Positions 45,965 through 57,561 of a stretch of 64,000 nucleotides of DNA are shown here, one piece after another. Every line of letters begins with the position of its first letter. The stretch's first letter is position 1. Source of the DNA: Castanea sativa. Lineage: Eukaryota; Streptophyta; Magnoliopsida; Fagales; Fagaceae. Location: the NCBI RefSeq assembly GCF_040712315.1, contig NC_134015.1, forward strand, positions 52,739,464 to 52,803,463. The letters run 5' to 3'. Below the pieces are notes generated by a model, which made no database searches, was not told the origin of the DNA, and saw only the letters and a program-made list of their open reading frames with translations. The position numbers and the translations under genes were made by a program.

Positions 45965-45983
45965 CCAATGAGAAACCTCCACG
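45965..45983 (+). promoter_or_regulatory. ER stress response element (ERSE), CCAAT-N9-CCACG
   Basis: CCAAT (45965-45969), nine bases, then CCACG (45979-45983) matches the ERSE consensus exactly. The CCACG overlaps a CACGTG G-box. It lies about 265 bp before the UTR3 start codon and about 55 bp before a TATA box. A second CCAAT lies just upstream (45933-45937). Confidence 0.75.
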
Positions 45984-46034
45984 TGTAAATTCTACGTAGC
46001 TTCGCGCTCCCACATCTCTCTTTCTCTCTCCCCC

Positions 46035-46042
46035 TTATATAT
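46035..46042 (+). promoter_or_regulatory. TATA box of the UTR3-type gene
   Basis: TTATATAT follows a CT-rich tract, with a pyrimidine-rich leader downstream, about 205 bp before the ATG. Confidence 0.65.
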
Positions 46043-46247
46043 CAACTTCTTCTTCATCTACACTCTCTATTCTTTCTCCACATATATTCCGCATCAAATT
46101 CTCTCTCTCTCTCTCTCACTCTTTTACTTCTCTTTCAATCCTCGCTTTTCTCAATCTTCTCAAATTCTCATTCTTGAAAATTATTTGTAAATTCAAAAAA
46201 AAAAAAAAAAAAAATCCGCCGGATCTGATTGGTCTCCGGCGACATTA

Positions 46248-49200
46248 ATGGAAGTTCACGGCGACGGACTCCGCCGTGTCTTGGTTTTGGCCTTCTGCGT
46301 CACCGGAATTTGGTCCGCTTACATCTACCAAGGTTTTCTTCAAGAAACTCTGTAAGTTTTCTAAATTTTTTGGAAATTTGCTAATTGAATTATCGAACAA
46401 AGATTTATTAGCATTGTTATTGATTCGATCTGTTAGAAGCTACTGAAAGTGTGTGTGTTTCAGAATTTTCTAGATCACGAGCTGGTTTTTTTTGTGATTT
46501 GTAGGAGTTGAATTTGGTTTGTTTTTTGAATCTTGTAAAAAATTAATCGGAAAGTTAATAAGATGAGCAATGCTCGGATTTTTAGGTTACAGCATTGTCT
46601 ATAGGCGATCGGAGTGAAAATGTTTTGTTTTTTTAATGGCAGTAATTGATCAATTTGCACTAAATTAAGAGTTTCTATTTGCATCAATTTCTAATTTTGG
46701 TTGTTAAAAACTTCTAATTTAGATTTATAATCTTGTTGAAGCTAAGGTCACTTGTTCAAATAAAGCATAAGTAGTGTTATCTTTTTCAAGGACAATTAAA
46801 TTCAAATGCAGCTGTGTTTGAATTTTCGGTTTCGTAAAGCTCGGATTTTAGTTTATTGCAATAGCAGTGAAAAGCTTAGGCTTATCCATTGTAATGGCAG
46901 TAATTCCTCATTTTTTACTGAATGAGGAGTTTCTATAGATAGCAATTGTGTGATTTGCAAAAAGTTTTGAGTTTTTGGACCATATGATTATGAACTTGTG
47001 TAAGTCTCCTTAAACGAAAATTTCTGTATTACTTTTAATGGCAGTATTTGCGTGATTCAAAATTTTCTAATTTTGTGTATGCGCGCCCTTATTGCTTGCT
47101 ACCAATGAAATATGCACCACCTGATCGACTTGTTTTTTCTCATTATATAGGTCGACCAAGAGATTTGGTCCAGATGAGAAGAGGTTCGAACACCTTTCGT
47201 TCCTTAACTTGGCACAGAATGTAGTGTGTTTAATCTGGTCATTCATAAGTGAGTTCAACTTCACCCTCTTTCTTGCCTTTTCATCCTCTCCTTTGTGAAG
47301 ATGATGATGGAGATGTGATTCTGATGTTATTGTGTGTAAAAAACAGTGATAAAGCTTTGGTCCAGTGGTAGTAATGGCGGCGCTCCTTGGTGGACGTACT
47401 GGAGTGCTGGCATTACGAATACAATTGGTCCGGCTATGGGAATTGAAGCACTAAAGTATATCAGCTACCCAGCCCAGGCATGTTTCTACTTTCTCATTGT
47501 TTGTCAGTTTCTCATATTTGGTGGAAAGTGCAGGGGTGCCAATGAGTTCTAGCTCAAGTGACACCTTTCCGTTGTAAAAATAAAATAAATGGGTTGTATA
47601 TTCAAAATGCATTGAGTGCGGATTTAGAGTCTGTTTGGATACTGCTTATTTTGTTGAAAACTAAAAACACTGTTACAAAATAATTTTAAAACGCGGGTCC
47701 CTATACGGACATGACATGGCATGACAAGACAAATTGCACCGAAAATAATTATGAAGTATTACTTCATGACATGACACGCAAAATGCATAGCCACTGTGCG
47801 GTTGTCTTCATTTAAAACGCCTTTATCTTCATTTATGTGCACAGGGCAGTGGGTCCCACCATTCAAACGTCGTGCAATCCAAACGCATTCTTAATTTACT
47901 CTGAGAGAGAGAGAGAGAGTATGGTGATTGGTAGTCTATTCTTTAGATAAGTTTCTCTCTTTGGGTTCTATGAATCTACCAGGTTTTTTTTTTTTTTAAT
48001 TCCTCAATAATAGTATAAATTGGTAGACTTTTTCTGCTTCCATATGTTTTTTGATTGGTAAGATACACGACACATGGTCTTGCACCCAAGACAACAGTCT
48101 CCATCTCATGATTGTGGCAAAGGAAGTGCCATTTGAGCTACAAATCATTGGCTTTGTATTACATAGCAGTGGCAATATTTCTTGATTAGTGTGATCTTGA
48201 AGTACATATGAAAATAACTTGATTGCCGTAAATATTGATGTTGTTTTTACTGATTTCAGGTACTGGCAAAATCCTCAAAAATGATTCCAGGTGAGATATT
48301 TATGAGTTTATATGTATAAACCTGAACAAGCATGCTGCGTGTTAATTCTTACTGTAAAATGCATGCTTTTTATTGCTGAAACTGCATTCATATGGCCCTC
48401 AAGCATGTGTCCGGCTGACTCAGTTGTAGTCTATAGCCTAGGTGTTGGTTTGAGCGCACCAACCAAACCTTTTTAAAGGCCTTGAATTGTCAAAAGTAGT
48501 TCATATAAACCATTCTGTATATTATGGTGCTGAATTCTATGGAATTTCATTACTTATTTAGAAAGATGCAGTCCCCTTCATCAAAACCACTGACCTTAGT
48601 TTATATGATTGTTTAGTTTGCTCTTCCTTTTCCATTTCATATAAATTAGCAAGAAAAGAAGTTTGTAATGAATTTTGTGCATCTGTTTTTTTAATAGTTT
48701 TCCAAAACTGAATGACTGAATGTTGCTGTTCTAAGTCTTGCCTAATTTTTTTCCTGACCCTTCCTTCTCCTTGGGGATGATATCAATCACACTATTTCAA
48801 TGAAAAACTGTCATAGTCAGTATCCAGGCAAGTTGGATAATTGTATATATAAGGTGGTTCCTATTTATTTTGACATATAGAAGTTATTCGAGCTCTGTGT
48901 ATTTGTTCCAGTGAGGATGGATTTATATGTAGAAATAGGTCAACATTTCTGTGGCAAGTTTTATGAATAACTTACTAATGAGTTATCTTACTTTCATGCA
49001 GTAATGCTGATGGGTGCTTTAGTTTATGGTATAAGATACACTGTTCCAGAGTATCTTTGCACTTTCCTTGTTGCTGGAGGGGTATCTACATTTGCCCTCT
49101 TAAAGGTGATGACTATATCTATATTAACAACTTTTTTTCTTTTCATTTTGATCCCCGTTTTATATTTTTAAGACAGGTTTTTATTTTATTTTTTATAAAT

Positions 49201-50907
49201 AAATGATTTCTTCTGGCAATTTCCATTTCTGATTTTATGTTTGTCTCATCCATAATCCGGTTGATTTCAGACTAGCTCGAAGACTATTGGCAAGCTGGCA
49301 CAGCCAAATGCACCTCTTGGATATTTGCTATGTTTTCTGAACCTTACATTTGATGGATTTACAAATGCTACTCAGGATTCAATAACCACAAGGTATGTTA
49401 ACAAGAAACATTTTCCTTTTACATTCTGTGTTTTTTTTTACGGGTTAAAATGCATACTGAATTTTTTTTTTCCCGCATTTTCTGGTGCTTGTTATGGTGA
49501 AAAATACAAGTTAACGGAAAATGTTTTCTATAGTCATTGGAAAACAAGCCCAATAGAGTGGAAAACATTTGATTGGTGTTGACCGACTATTGACTCTTCT
49601 TTTTTTTTTTTTCAAATGCCATTTTTTTGGCTCAAACCAATTGTTTTCCTGCTTAATTTTTCTTGTAGATTCCCAATTTGGAGTTTTTTTTTTTCCCCCC
49701 ATTTTAGGCTCCCAAATGCCCCCCGCCCCCCAAAAAAAAAGAAGGAAAATATTTTGCTATTTGAGGTTTTTTTTTTTTTTTTTTCACTAATGAAAGTTTT
49801 TGTTCATAGATTTATTTGAAATTACAAGAAATATTAATGATATTTTGTGCAAGGCAAGCAACAGAAAATGTTTTTTTTGGAAATTTTTCTTTCATAGAAA
49901 AAAACATTATTTAACTGAAGAAGCAATTTGTTGTTAATTTACCTTACTGCCAAGGAAGATGTGTTGAATTTGTTGAAAAGACCATAATTTTTCTCTAGAA
50001 AAGTTAGCAGAATGCCTAAAGAGCTACATACATGTCCATTATTTTTCCTTTTACTTGTAAGAAACAAAATTTATGTGGGAGCAAGTCAAGCAAAAGCACA
50101 ATAACATAAACCAATTTCAAAAGAAATTACATACATAAAATAGTTCCAGAATATTCATTCTAAGTTTACCAGTTGGCCAAGAAGTTATCTTTCATCCCTC
50201 TTGTAAACGATTGCTCTTCTCATGTTCACCTTTAACAGTCACTTGTTGAGTGTGGGACACTGATATTTGGCATATGAAACAAATCAAGATCGAGTACATT
50301 TGAGACTCATTAACTTGAAGAGCTTGTGTGTACTTTAATATGTTTTAAAATGTCCGTGGCAGCCCTTGCTATTCAAGCTTAAATTAGTTGTGTTTAAGAA
50401 TGATTGATGGCTTGAATCACACAGGCTCTCTCGTTTTCGTACCAAACCATCTTGAATTGCATTTGTAGTACTCAAACATAATGGTTTCTCTGGCATAGGT
50501 ACCCGAAAACAAGTGCCTGGGATATAATGCTAGGAATGAACTTATGGGGTACCATTTACAACATGATCTACATGTTTGGCTGGCCGCACGCTAGCGGATT
50601 TGAGGCGGTCCAATTTTGCAAGCAGCATCCAGAGGCAGCATGGGACATATTTCTCTACTGCCTTTGTGGGGCAGTGGGCCAGAATTTCATCTTTCTAACC
50701 ATAAGTAGATTTGGCTCCCTCGCTGATACCACCATCACCACGACCCGTAAGTTTGTCAGCATTGTGGTTTCTTCACTGCTGAGTGGCAATCCCCTGTCAA
50801 CAAAGCAATGGGGGTGTGTTGCCATGGTCTTCTCTGGGTTGTCATACCAAATCTACCTCAAGTGGAGGAAATTGCAGAGAGCTCCAAAGAAGAGACAGCC
50901 CATGTGA
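46248..50907 (+). CDS. UTR3: UDP-galactose/UDP-glucose transporter, UTR3-like
   Basis: Seven exons join to exactly 999 bases (332 residues): 46248-46351, 47151-47248, 47347-47477, 48260-48290, 49002-49105, 49271-49392, 50499-50907. The protein starts MEVHGDGLRRVLVL and matches the known plant UTR3/UTR1 layout: GIWSAYIYQGFLQETL, STKRFGPDEKRFEHLSFLNL, GAPWWTYWSAGITNTIGPAM, EALKYISYPAQVLAKSSKMI, DGFTNATQDSI and TTTRKFVSIVVSSLLSGNP. It is a multi-span nucleotide-sugar transporter (SLC35B type) of the ER/Golgi membrane. UTR1/UTR3 import UDP-glucose to the ER for glycoprotein quality control. Length equals the family norm. All introns are GT-AG except intron 3, which is GC-AG (cag|gcatgt at 47478). 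No lesion is seen. The ERSE in the promoter fits known induction by the unfolded-protein response. Confidence 0.93.
47626..47892. mobile_element. MITE in UTR3 intron 3
   Basis: The ends 'gagtctgtttggatactgc' and 'gtgcaatccaaacgcattct' are inverted. The interior repeats 'gacatgaca' several times and has 'gcagtgggtcccacc'. The element lies wholly inside intron 3 and should be spliced out. Confidence 0.65.
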
Positions 50908-51540
50908 AGAGGGAGTGTGTAACAATTTTGAACTTTTAACATTCATCCTTTTTCGTTTTCACCATTTTATCCCTTTTATATCATTTATAGTAACTTTAGG
51001 GCTCAGTGGATCTAGGTTATACCCATGAAAATCGTGAATGTAATTGTAGATTCCTTATTGAGAAACACTATTTTAAATAGTCTCATGCCGTACTATCCTA
51101 TGCTTAGCATAAATGTTCCATATGTTGTAGTGAATAGTGGAAATAACAAAAAACCAAATGAATTAGCAAAAGAGAGAATTTTTCTTTAAAATAAATTTGG
51201 AGAATCTCTTCCGATCCATTTATGTGACATCTTATAAAACTATCAGGCTTATTCATTAAGATATACAATTAATATGCATCTCTTTAAACATAAAACAAAG
51301 ATGCATGAATACAAAATAAAAAGAATCTCCTAGAAATTATAAAAAAAACCATGCCTGTTCTATATTACAAAATGAGTATCCTACCTTATTACCACTTATA
51401 GACAAATGTCTAACAATATTACAAAAAGTTTTATCTAACTCTTTAACTATATATACTTTCCTAGCAATAGCTTTGAACAAAGCTACAAAAAATATTTACA
51501 TGCTCGGCACTTATTGATTACAATCATATAACTCATTAAA
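50908..51540. other. 3' flank of UTR3, no further gene
   Basis: 3' UTR and AT-rich sequence. I see no second gene here. Confidence 0.5.
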
Positions 51541-51839
51541 TAGGTCATATGAGTAAAAGTACAAGACGTTACTATGGCAGCATCTTACCTATTTGGTCCA
51601 AACTTGCTTTTAGCCTCACGAGGGTACTAATGGACATTGAGTCGAGGTGGGGGCAGGGTGATTTCTCAAGCACTTTCTCGTTGCCGGATTCAAATTTTCA
51701 AACTTGGGATCTCCACCTCCCAAAACACTTGGAAGTAAGCCCAATTCAAAAGCTCGAACTTGAGATCTCTAACCCCAGCCACTTGGAAGTAAGCCCAATG
51801 TATGCAAATCAAAGAATTTCAAAGGTACAAAGGTACAAA

Positions 51840-52335
51840 GTTTAGTCTATTTAATGTACACAATTTTCTAGGAATGTACGCAATTATATATATTCAAAGT
51901 ACACAATTTCAAATAATTTACACAATTTTGTATAGTAAAGGTACATAATTTTTCAAATAACATACAAAATTTTGTATATTCAATGTACATAATTTTTTAA
52001 AGAATTTACAAAATTTTGTATTTTCGAGTTATACAATTTCTAAGAAAGTAAACAATTATATATATTCAAGGTACATAATTTTCTAAGAATTTACACAATA
52101 TTAAATGAACAAAATTTCAAAGAATGAATATAATTCTGTATATTCAATGTACACAATTTTTCAAAGAATGTACATAATTTTGTAAATTCAATATACTCTA
52201 TTTTTCTAACAACGTACAAAATTCTATATATTCCAGTTACAGAATTTCTCAAAGAATATACACATTTTTGTATATTGAATGAACACAATTGTAATAAATG
52301 TACACAATTCTATATTTTCAATATATATCTATATA
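51840..52335. repeat. AT-rich minisatellite, ~45-bp unit, about 10 copies
   Basis: Diverged units of the form 'gtacacaatttt(c)aaagaat' plus 'gtacataattttgtatattcaat' follow one another. Unit length varies from about 43 to 50 bp. Many units contain both 'tacacaatt' and 'ttgtatatt', so inverted pairing is possible. Confidence 0.75.
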
Positions 52336-52401
52336 TATATGACACAACCTTGTTATATATAAACTCTTTGTACTACACTATTTTGTGAATACTATACTTT
52401 C

Positions 52402-53345
52402 TTGTTTCAGTACATACTAGCCAAGTTTACCAACGAGGGGGATGCTTGCTGCCCTGTTTGTGAGATGGAGCAGGAATCAGTGCATCACCTTTTCCAGTTC
52501 TTTGAGATAGCTAAAGCCGTGGGGTTTGGTAGCAGATGCATTATAAGAATTCAGTTCCTGAGGGCAAACAATGTGGAGCAGCTGATAAAATTCATTTCAA
52601 CCCTCCTAGCAACTTCTTGTTTGACCAAGAAGAGAGGAAAAGCTTTATTCTATACAGCGCTTCAATCATGGAGTTTATCTTGAAATGGAGAAACCATGAT
52701 GTGTTTTGAAAGGAAAAGCATTTTCCATGAAGGCCTTCAAGGAGGCTTCAGTAGGATCTTCTCGGAGCATTGGTCTGTGTTGAAGAGCTCTCATCAAAGC
52801 AATAGAAGTAGGGCTAATAGTCAATGGTGCATGACTGCTTCAGGTCAGTTTAAACTGAATTGTGATGCAGCTGTACATTCCAAACATTCAGTCATAGTTG
52901 TGGTTGCTAGAGACTGGAGAGGGAACTTGGTGCTTGCCCACACAAAGAAGGTATCCACCAATATCCCAGTCCAAGCTGAAGCAGAAGCATTAAGATGGTC
53001 CATGTGTTTGGCATCTAACCAGAATCTGCAGAATGTTGTGATTAGAAGGTGATTCCCAAGCGTGCATAAAGGTTATTAATAATGCAGACCCCAAACCCCC
53101 ATGGAAAATCCAAGGCCTCTTGCATGATGTGAAGACCTATGCAAGCGACCTCCCTCATATTGCCTTCAACTGGGTATTCAAAGAAGCCAATGCAGCAGCT
53201 CACTCACTTGCAACCCGGTCATTTAAGAATGCATTTGTGGGTTTTTTGATTCCTCATTTGGTCCTCCCATTTTTGCTGATGTAAATTGGAAGGAAGCTGT
53301 CTCTTCTTCCCTTCTGTAATTGCTTTTTTGCAATCAAATTTTTCT
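52402..53345 (+). pseudogene. LINE remnant: zf-RVT and RNase H
   Basis: The frame 52402-52683 contains CCPVCEMEQESVHHLFQF, the cysteine/histidine pattern of the zf-RVT domain. A second frame (52696-53052) has FKLNCDAAVHSKHSVIVVVA, DWRGNLVL and QAEAEALRWSM of RNase H. After a frameshift at about 53050 the domain continues (GDSQACIKVINNADP, then FNWVFKEANAAAHSLATRSF). The 3' end lies near 53345. The order and motifs are those of plant LINE ORF2 C-termini. It is inactive. Confidence 0.8.
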
Positions 53346-55830
53346 ATTCATAGAAAAATTCATATCAGCATTGAAGGCACAATATTAGGAACTCCAAATG
53401 ATTTAAGAAATCACAAATTAAGGACTTCTTCAATTGAGTCAGTATAACTTGAGCATTAGTTAAACATAACTGATAGAGCAAGTATACTCGCACTCAGTTG
53501 CACATTAAAATATACTCACACTCAGTTGCACACTACTTTGTGCAAAATTACAAAGTTATTATATTTTATTTTATTTCAAAATTTAAATTGTAGGCAACAA
53601 AATCTGTATGCTAAATTTTATTTTCTATTGATTCTTTTCTTTGGATTCAACGATTGAAATCTGTATAAATTAGGCTTGATTTTTTAGGGCCACAACGGCT
53701 TAAGTTCAAACCAAGACTATTAATGGGGTAAGACTATGAGGTGAGGTTTTTGGACCACATGGATAATCCTGAGGAGAATCAACCTGTAATTTTAGCCAGG
53801 AAAAGCATGTGTAAACACAGGAAGTTTTCGTTTGTTTATTATTTCACCATTCTAATCACATCTCATTAGGTTTTAAAATAACAGTTGCAAGTGGGCAATA
53901 ATAAATTTTATCAAGGTACTCCACTTCTTTACATTAAGAAGAAAACCATGTGAAACACAACAATGCAATCGAAAATCAAACAAGCCACCTCCATGGCTCT
54001 TGCTTCTTGCAGTGCTTTCCCTGCCATTCCTCTTTGTGCCAATGTCATCTGTAGGTTATCATTCTAAACTTATATCTTTCTTTAAACCTCACAAGTAAAT
54101 CCTATCTACATTTAAGAAAAGCTTACTAGTTACAACTTACAACTAAAACTAATTTTCCTTCACATACCAACTCGAGAATGCAGACTTTAAATCTCCTCCA
54201 ACCAATAGGATTGCAAACATCACCACTCAATTCTTCTTCCAGAACAAATCCAATACCATCCCGGTTAAAAACTCTCTCAAATTGATATGATACTTGACTC
54301 AGTAGGATTTTATATGGGAACTTGATATGATATTTAAAAATGAGTTTGATCTGGGCAGCCATGGTTGTTGATAACATAAGAGCAGATTGACTGTTTATTT
54401 AAAAGTAAACTAGCAACAGAATAAGAGCAAAAAATTTAGAAGAAAAATACAATTGGCTAACAATCGATACTGTAATAATAATAAGACAGATTATTACTTA
54501 TCAAAAAAATAAGACACAGATAAATCACTAATCTGCAGGATGGAAAACCCAGCAACAAAACCAATAAACTAAAGCAGCTTCTTAAAGTTAAAGTATGATA
54601 ATCAGAACTAGCATTCAGATCGTATCTAAGAAACTTCTAGGCTAATAGGAATTGATTTAATAATTAATACTCAAAAACTTTTCCCAATGGAGCTCACGCG
54701 CGAAAACTGTGTACTACTAGTGTCACCAAGACTTTTCTGGAGCTTAAATTGACTATCTGAAGCATGAAAACACCAAACTAGAACTTCCCAAAACAGACTT
54801 TTAGAAAACAAAAAATGTTATTTGTTCCCTTAACTGACACTTAATACTAAATTTTGCCATTTCAATTGCAGGAAACTTGCCAGTGAACACTGGATGTGAG
54901 GCAGGACTGGAATTTCTCAAAATCTCTCGCGAGTGCGTCTCAATGAAGAGCCAAATCAAACTCAACCTCAACTCTAGCAATTGTCTGTCATTAAATATAT
55001 CAACTCCAAACACGTACTCAGTTCCTGAAGGTACCCTCTCCAGAATACTAATCACGGCGACCTCCACAAAGGGTTTCTATTAATGACTTGTATTTAGGAA
55101 ACTTCAGTGTGTGGACTCAAGCAAGGACAAGTCAGAATTTTCAACAGCACAATGGCTTAGACCATAATCACTCTATGAGTCTATGACCTTCATGGTGGAC
55201 TCAAGTGTAACTCAAATCAGTTTGATTAGCTTCAATGAGAGCCAAAGAAGTGATCATGCGTATTATATGCCGGTGATCCATATTGCCATCATTTGCCCTT
55301 ATTTCTGGACTGAGGCCAAGCTGCAAATTGGGGTTTTGCTCTTTAAACTTTTCAAAGTTAAATTGGCATTTTAACTTAACCTTAAAACAGCAAAAAAAGG
55401 ATATTGCAGCTTTGAAATGACTGGAATTCACCTGAGGAAGTTGTATATTTCAGTCTAAGAGCAATTCACAGGTTCCACATGATGGAGGTCCTACTCCTAG
55501 TGTACTTTAATATTGTACTAATACCCAAAAGCCAATTCAAAAACTAAATGTGGGAATGCCTCCTAAGCTCAACAGTTTTTTAAGGAAACGGAAAAAAAAA
55601 AAAATCAAGCTTTAGTTTCAAAGTAAAACAAAAGAACAATACAATTCAATTTGCAGATTACAAGAAAAAAAAAAATTAAAAATTATACGAATTGTTAACA
55701 AAGATATCATCTTTGACGAAATAAGAAGGTGAACCCAGTTGCATAATGTAAAAGATTCAATCAAATTTCAAGAGGGTTTGAGTAATTCTTACCTGTTGAG
55801 CAAGAGGGGGGCGATTGGATTTTAAAAAAG
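53346..55830. other. Intergenic, no gene I can name
   Basis: Open frames exist on both strands (for example 54877-55083 plus and 54801-55067 minus) but none shows a domain I recognise. Splice-like sites occur ('gcag|gaaacttgcc' near 54870). A transcribed non-coding or poorly conserved gene cannot be excluded. Confidence 0.4.
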
Positions 55831-55840
55831 AAAAAAAATT
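55831..55840 (-). terminator. Pol III terminator of U6
   Basis: On the minus strand AATTTTTTTT directly follows the U6 3' end, an eight-T Pol III stop signal. Confidence 0.85.
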
Positions 55841-55884
55841 TGGACCATTTCTCGATTTATGCGTGTCATCCTTGCGCAGGGGCC

Positions 55885-55916
<32 letters not shown>

Positions 55917-55936
55917 TCGGATGTCCCCGAAGGGAC
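55835..55936 (-). ncRNA. U6: U6 spliceosomal snRNA
   Basis: On the minus strand the 102 bases start GTCCCTTCGGGGACATCCGA and include the invariant ACAGAG box (in 'gatacagagaagat') and AGC triad ('ttagcatgg'). They run through 'ccctgcgcaaggatgacacg' and end 'cgagaaatggtcca'. I see no difference from the plant consensus as I remember it. U6 is the catalytic snRNA of the major spliceosome, made by Pol III. Confidence 0.95.
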
Positions 55937-55959
55937 AAGCTTAGCTGCCTCCTTCATTC

Positions 55960-56001
55960 TAATAAAGACTTAAAGATTTGTGTAACTAGACGATGTGGGA
56001 T
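55960..56001 (-). promoter_or_regulatory. U6 promoter: USE and TATA-like box
   Basis: On the minus strand ATCCCACATCG (56001-55991) matches the plant upstream sequence element RTCCCACATCG exactly. About 24 bases further lies CTTTATTAG (55967-55959), some 25-30 bases before the transcript start. The spacing is that of Pol III snRNA promoters. The TATA box is weaker than the usual TTTATATA. Confidence 0.8.
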
Positions 56002-56640
56002 TCGCTGGTTCTCAACTAGAAAGCTCTATTTAGTTAGCTTTTGGGCTTTGGCTTTCCACGCGTCAGTGTCGTAACAATTTCACTCTTTTGTCCTTCTCGC
56101 GGATGTTCTGTTCTACGTCGGATAATTTTAATTTTCTTCTATTTTAAAAAGCATCATGAGCAATGAAAAACAAGTAATCATGTTAAAGAACCTATAGCCA
56201 CTAAAACTTGGGCCGAATTTCATCTAATTCATTAATGTGACTATTTATATGTCTATTTATGTGTATCATTTAAATAAATTACTTGATTCATTATAAAAAT
56301 CATTTTACTAAAACTGCATATATTTTCAATTGCCACCTTGTAAGTTGGTATTTTCATTATTCAAACTAGTTTAGAGCTAAACTTTTTTCCTTTCAATCTC
56401 TTTCGTGTATTTACCTCATTTTAATCCGTTACTATACAAATGAAACAATAACTCTAGGGGTATGCACAATTTCACATGTAAAAGTGGTCAATTGTGAGTT
56501 GTAAACACTTTCTACCTACTTCTATTTATATGAACTTATCACTTTTTGTGAATCACTTCTAGTCCACCATATCAACATCAACATCTATATAATAATATCT
56601 AAAAACTGAAATATAGTATTTATTATTGCTAAGCTGTTGA
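56002..56640. other. Intergenic, nothing recognised
   Basis: AT-rich, without coding or repeat structure that I can support. Confidence 0.5.
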
Positions 56641-56654
56641 GTCATATCAGTATA

Positions 56655-56795
56655 ACATTTCGGTCTATTTCGATCCACTTTGATCCATTCGGTACATTTC
56701 AGTCCACTTTAGTCCATTCAATTTGGTCCAATTCAATCCATTTGGCCCACTTTAGTGTCATTCGGTCCATTTCAATCCATTCAGTGATACTTTGG
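56655..56795. repeat. Short-unit minisatellite (tcggtccattt-like)
   Basis: Irregular repeats of 'ttcggtccattt', 'cagtccacttta' and 'gatccattc' with a period of about 10-12 bp. Confidence 0.75.
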
Positions 56796-57146
56796 GAGAG
56801 AGATTTGTATAGAAATACGAGTTTTTCATTGAAAGTTATGTCACACTCTCAATGTAATTTTAGTACATTTTTTTATAAAATTACATTTTTCTTATGTTAT
56901 TAAAGCATTGTAATTTTTTTTTTTAATATAAGTGATGAATTTACTTATATTTGTTCTCTTTAAGTCATTTAAGATGTATAGAGGATGAACCATTTGTAAG
57001 GAGTATTAGAAAAAAAAAAAAAATCTAATCACAAAGTTATTTATTTACAAAATATCTCACATTATATAATAATTGAGTGTAAAATACATTACGTTTCCTT
57101 GGGAAAAAAACTTACAAAATTTAAAACACTTTCAAATAACAAATAA

Positions 57147-57561
57147 GATAAAGTTTAGCTACAAAATTGATTGTAGCTACAAAATTGATTGTAGCCTTAA
57201 GGTTACAACCTTATTCAATATCTATTTATTGGAGGTGAATTTCGACAAATTCATTATTAGATTATATCTTCTTCTTATATCCTTCATGCTTGTTAAAATT
57301 CTAAAAAATTAAAGATCAATAGTTATGTCATCAATAAATTGTTTAAATTGCAAGTTTTTTTAATTTAAAATTATGCATAAAATATAAACTTATAGATCAT
57401 ATAGTAAATTATATCTGATTGACACAAAATTTGACATGTGTATTAATAGCGTAAAGAATATGCAATTCAACAATTAGATTTTCAAAATATGTGGTCATGT
57501 TTATTTTATTGAGTAAGGTTATAGTCTTAGGCTACAATTAATTTTGTAGCTAAATTTTGTC
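57147..57561. mobile_element. MITE, ends GATAAAGTTTAGCTAC / inverted
   Basis: Left end 'gataaagtttagctacaaaa' and right end (minus strand) 'gacaaaatttagctacaaaa' match over about 30 bases. The block 'ctacaaaattgattgtag' is duplicated in tandem at the left end only. The interior is AT-rich and non-coding. Confidence 0.75.

Noticed and set aside
54801..55083. Open frames on both strands
   Set aside because: Neither shows a domain, conserved motif or defendable gene structure; kept as unassigned intergenic sequence.
55757..55957. 66-codon minus-strand open frame
   Set aside because: It is a translation of the U6 snRNA and flank.
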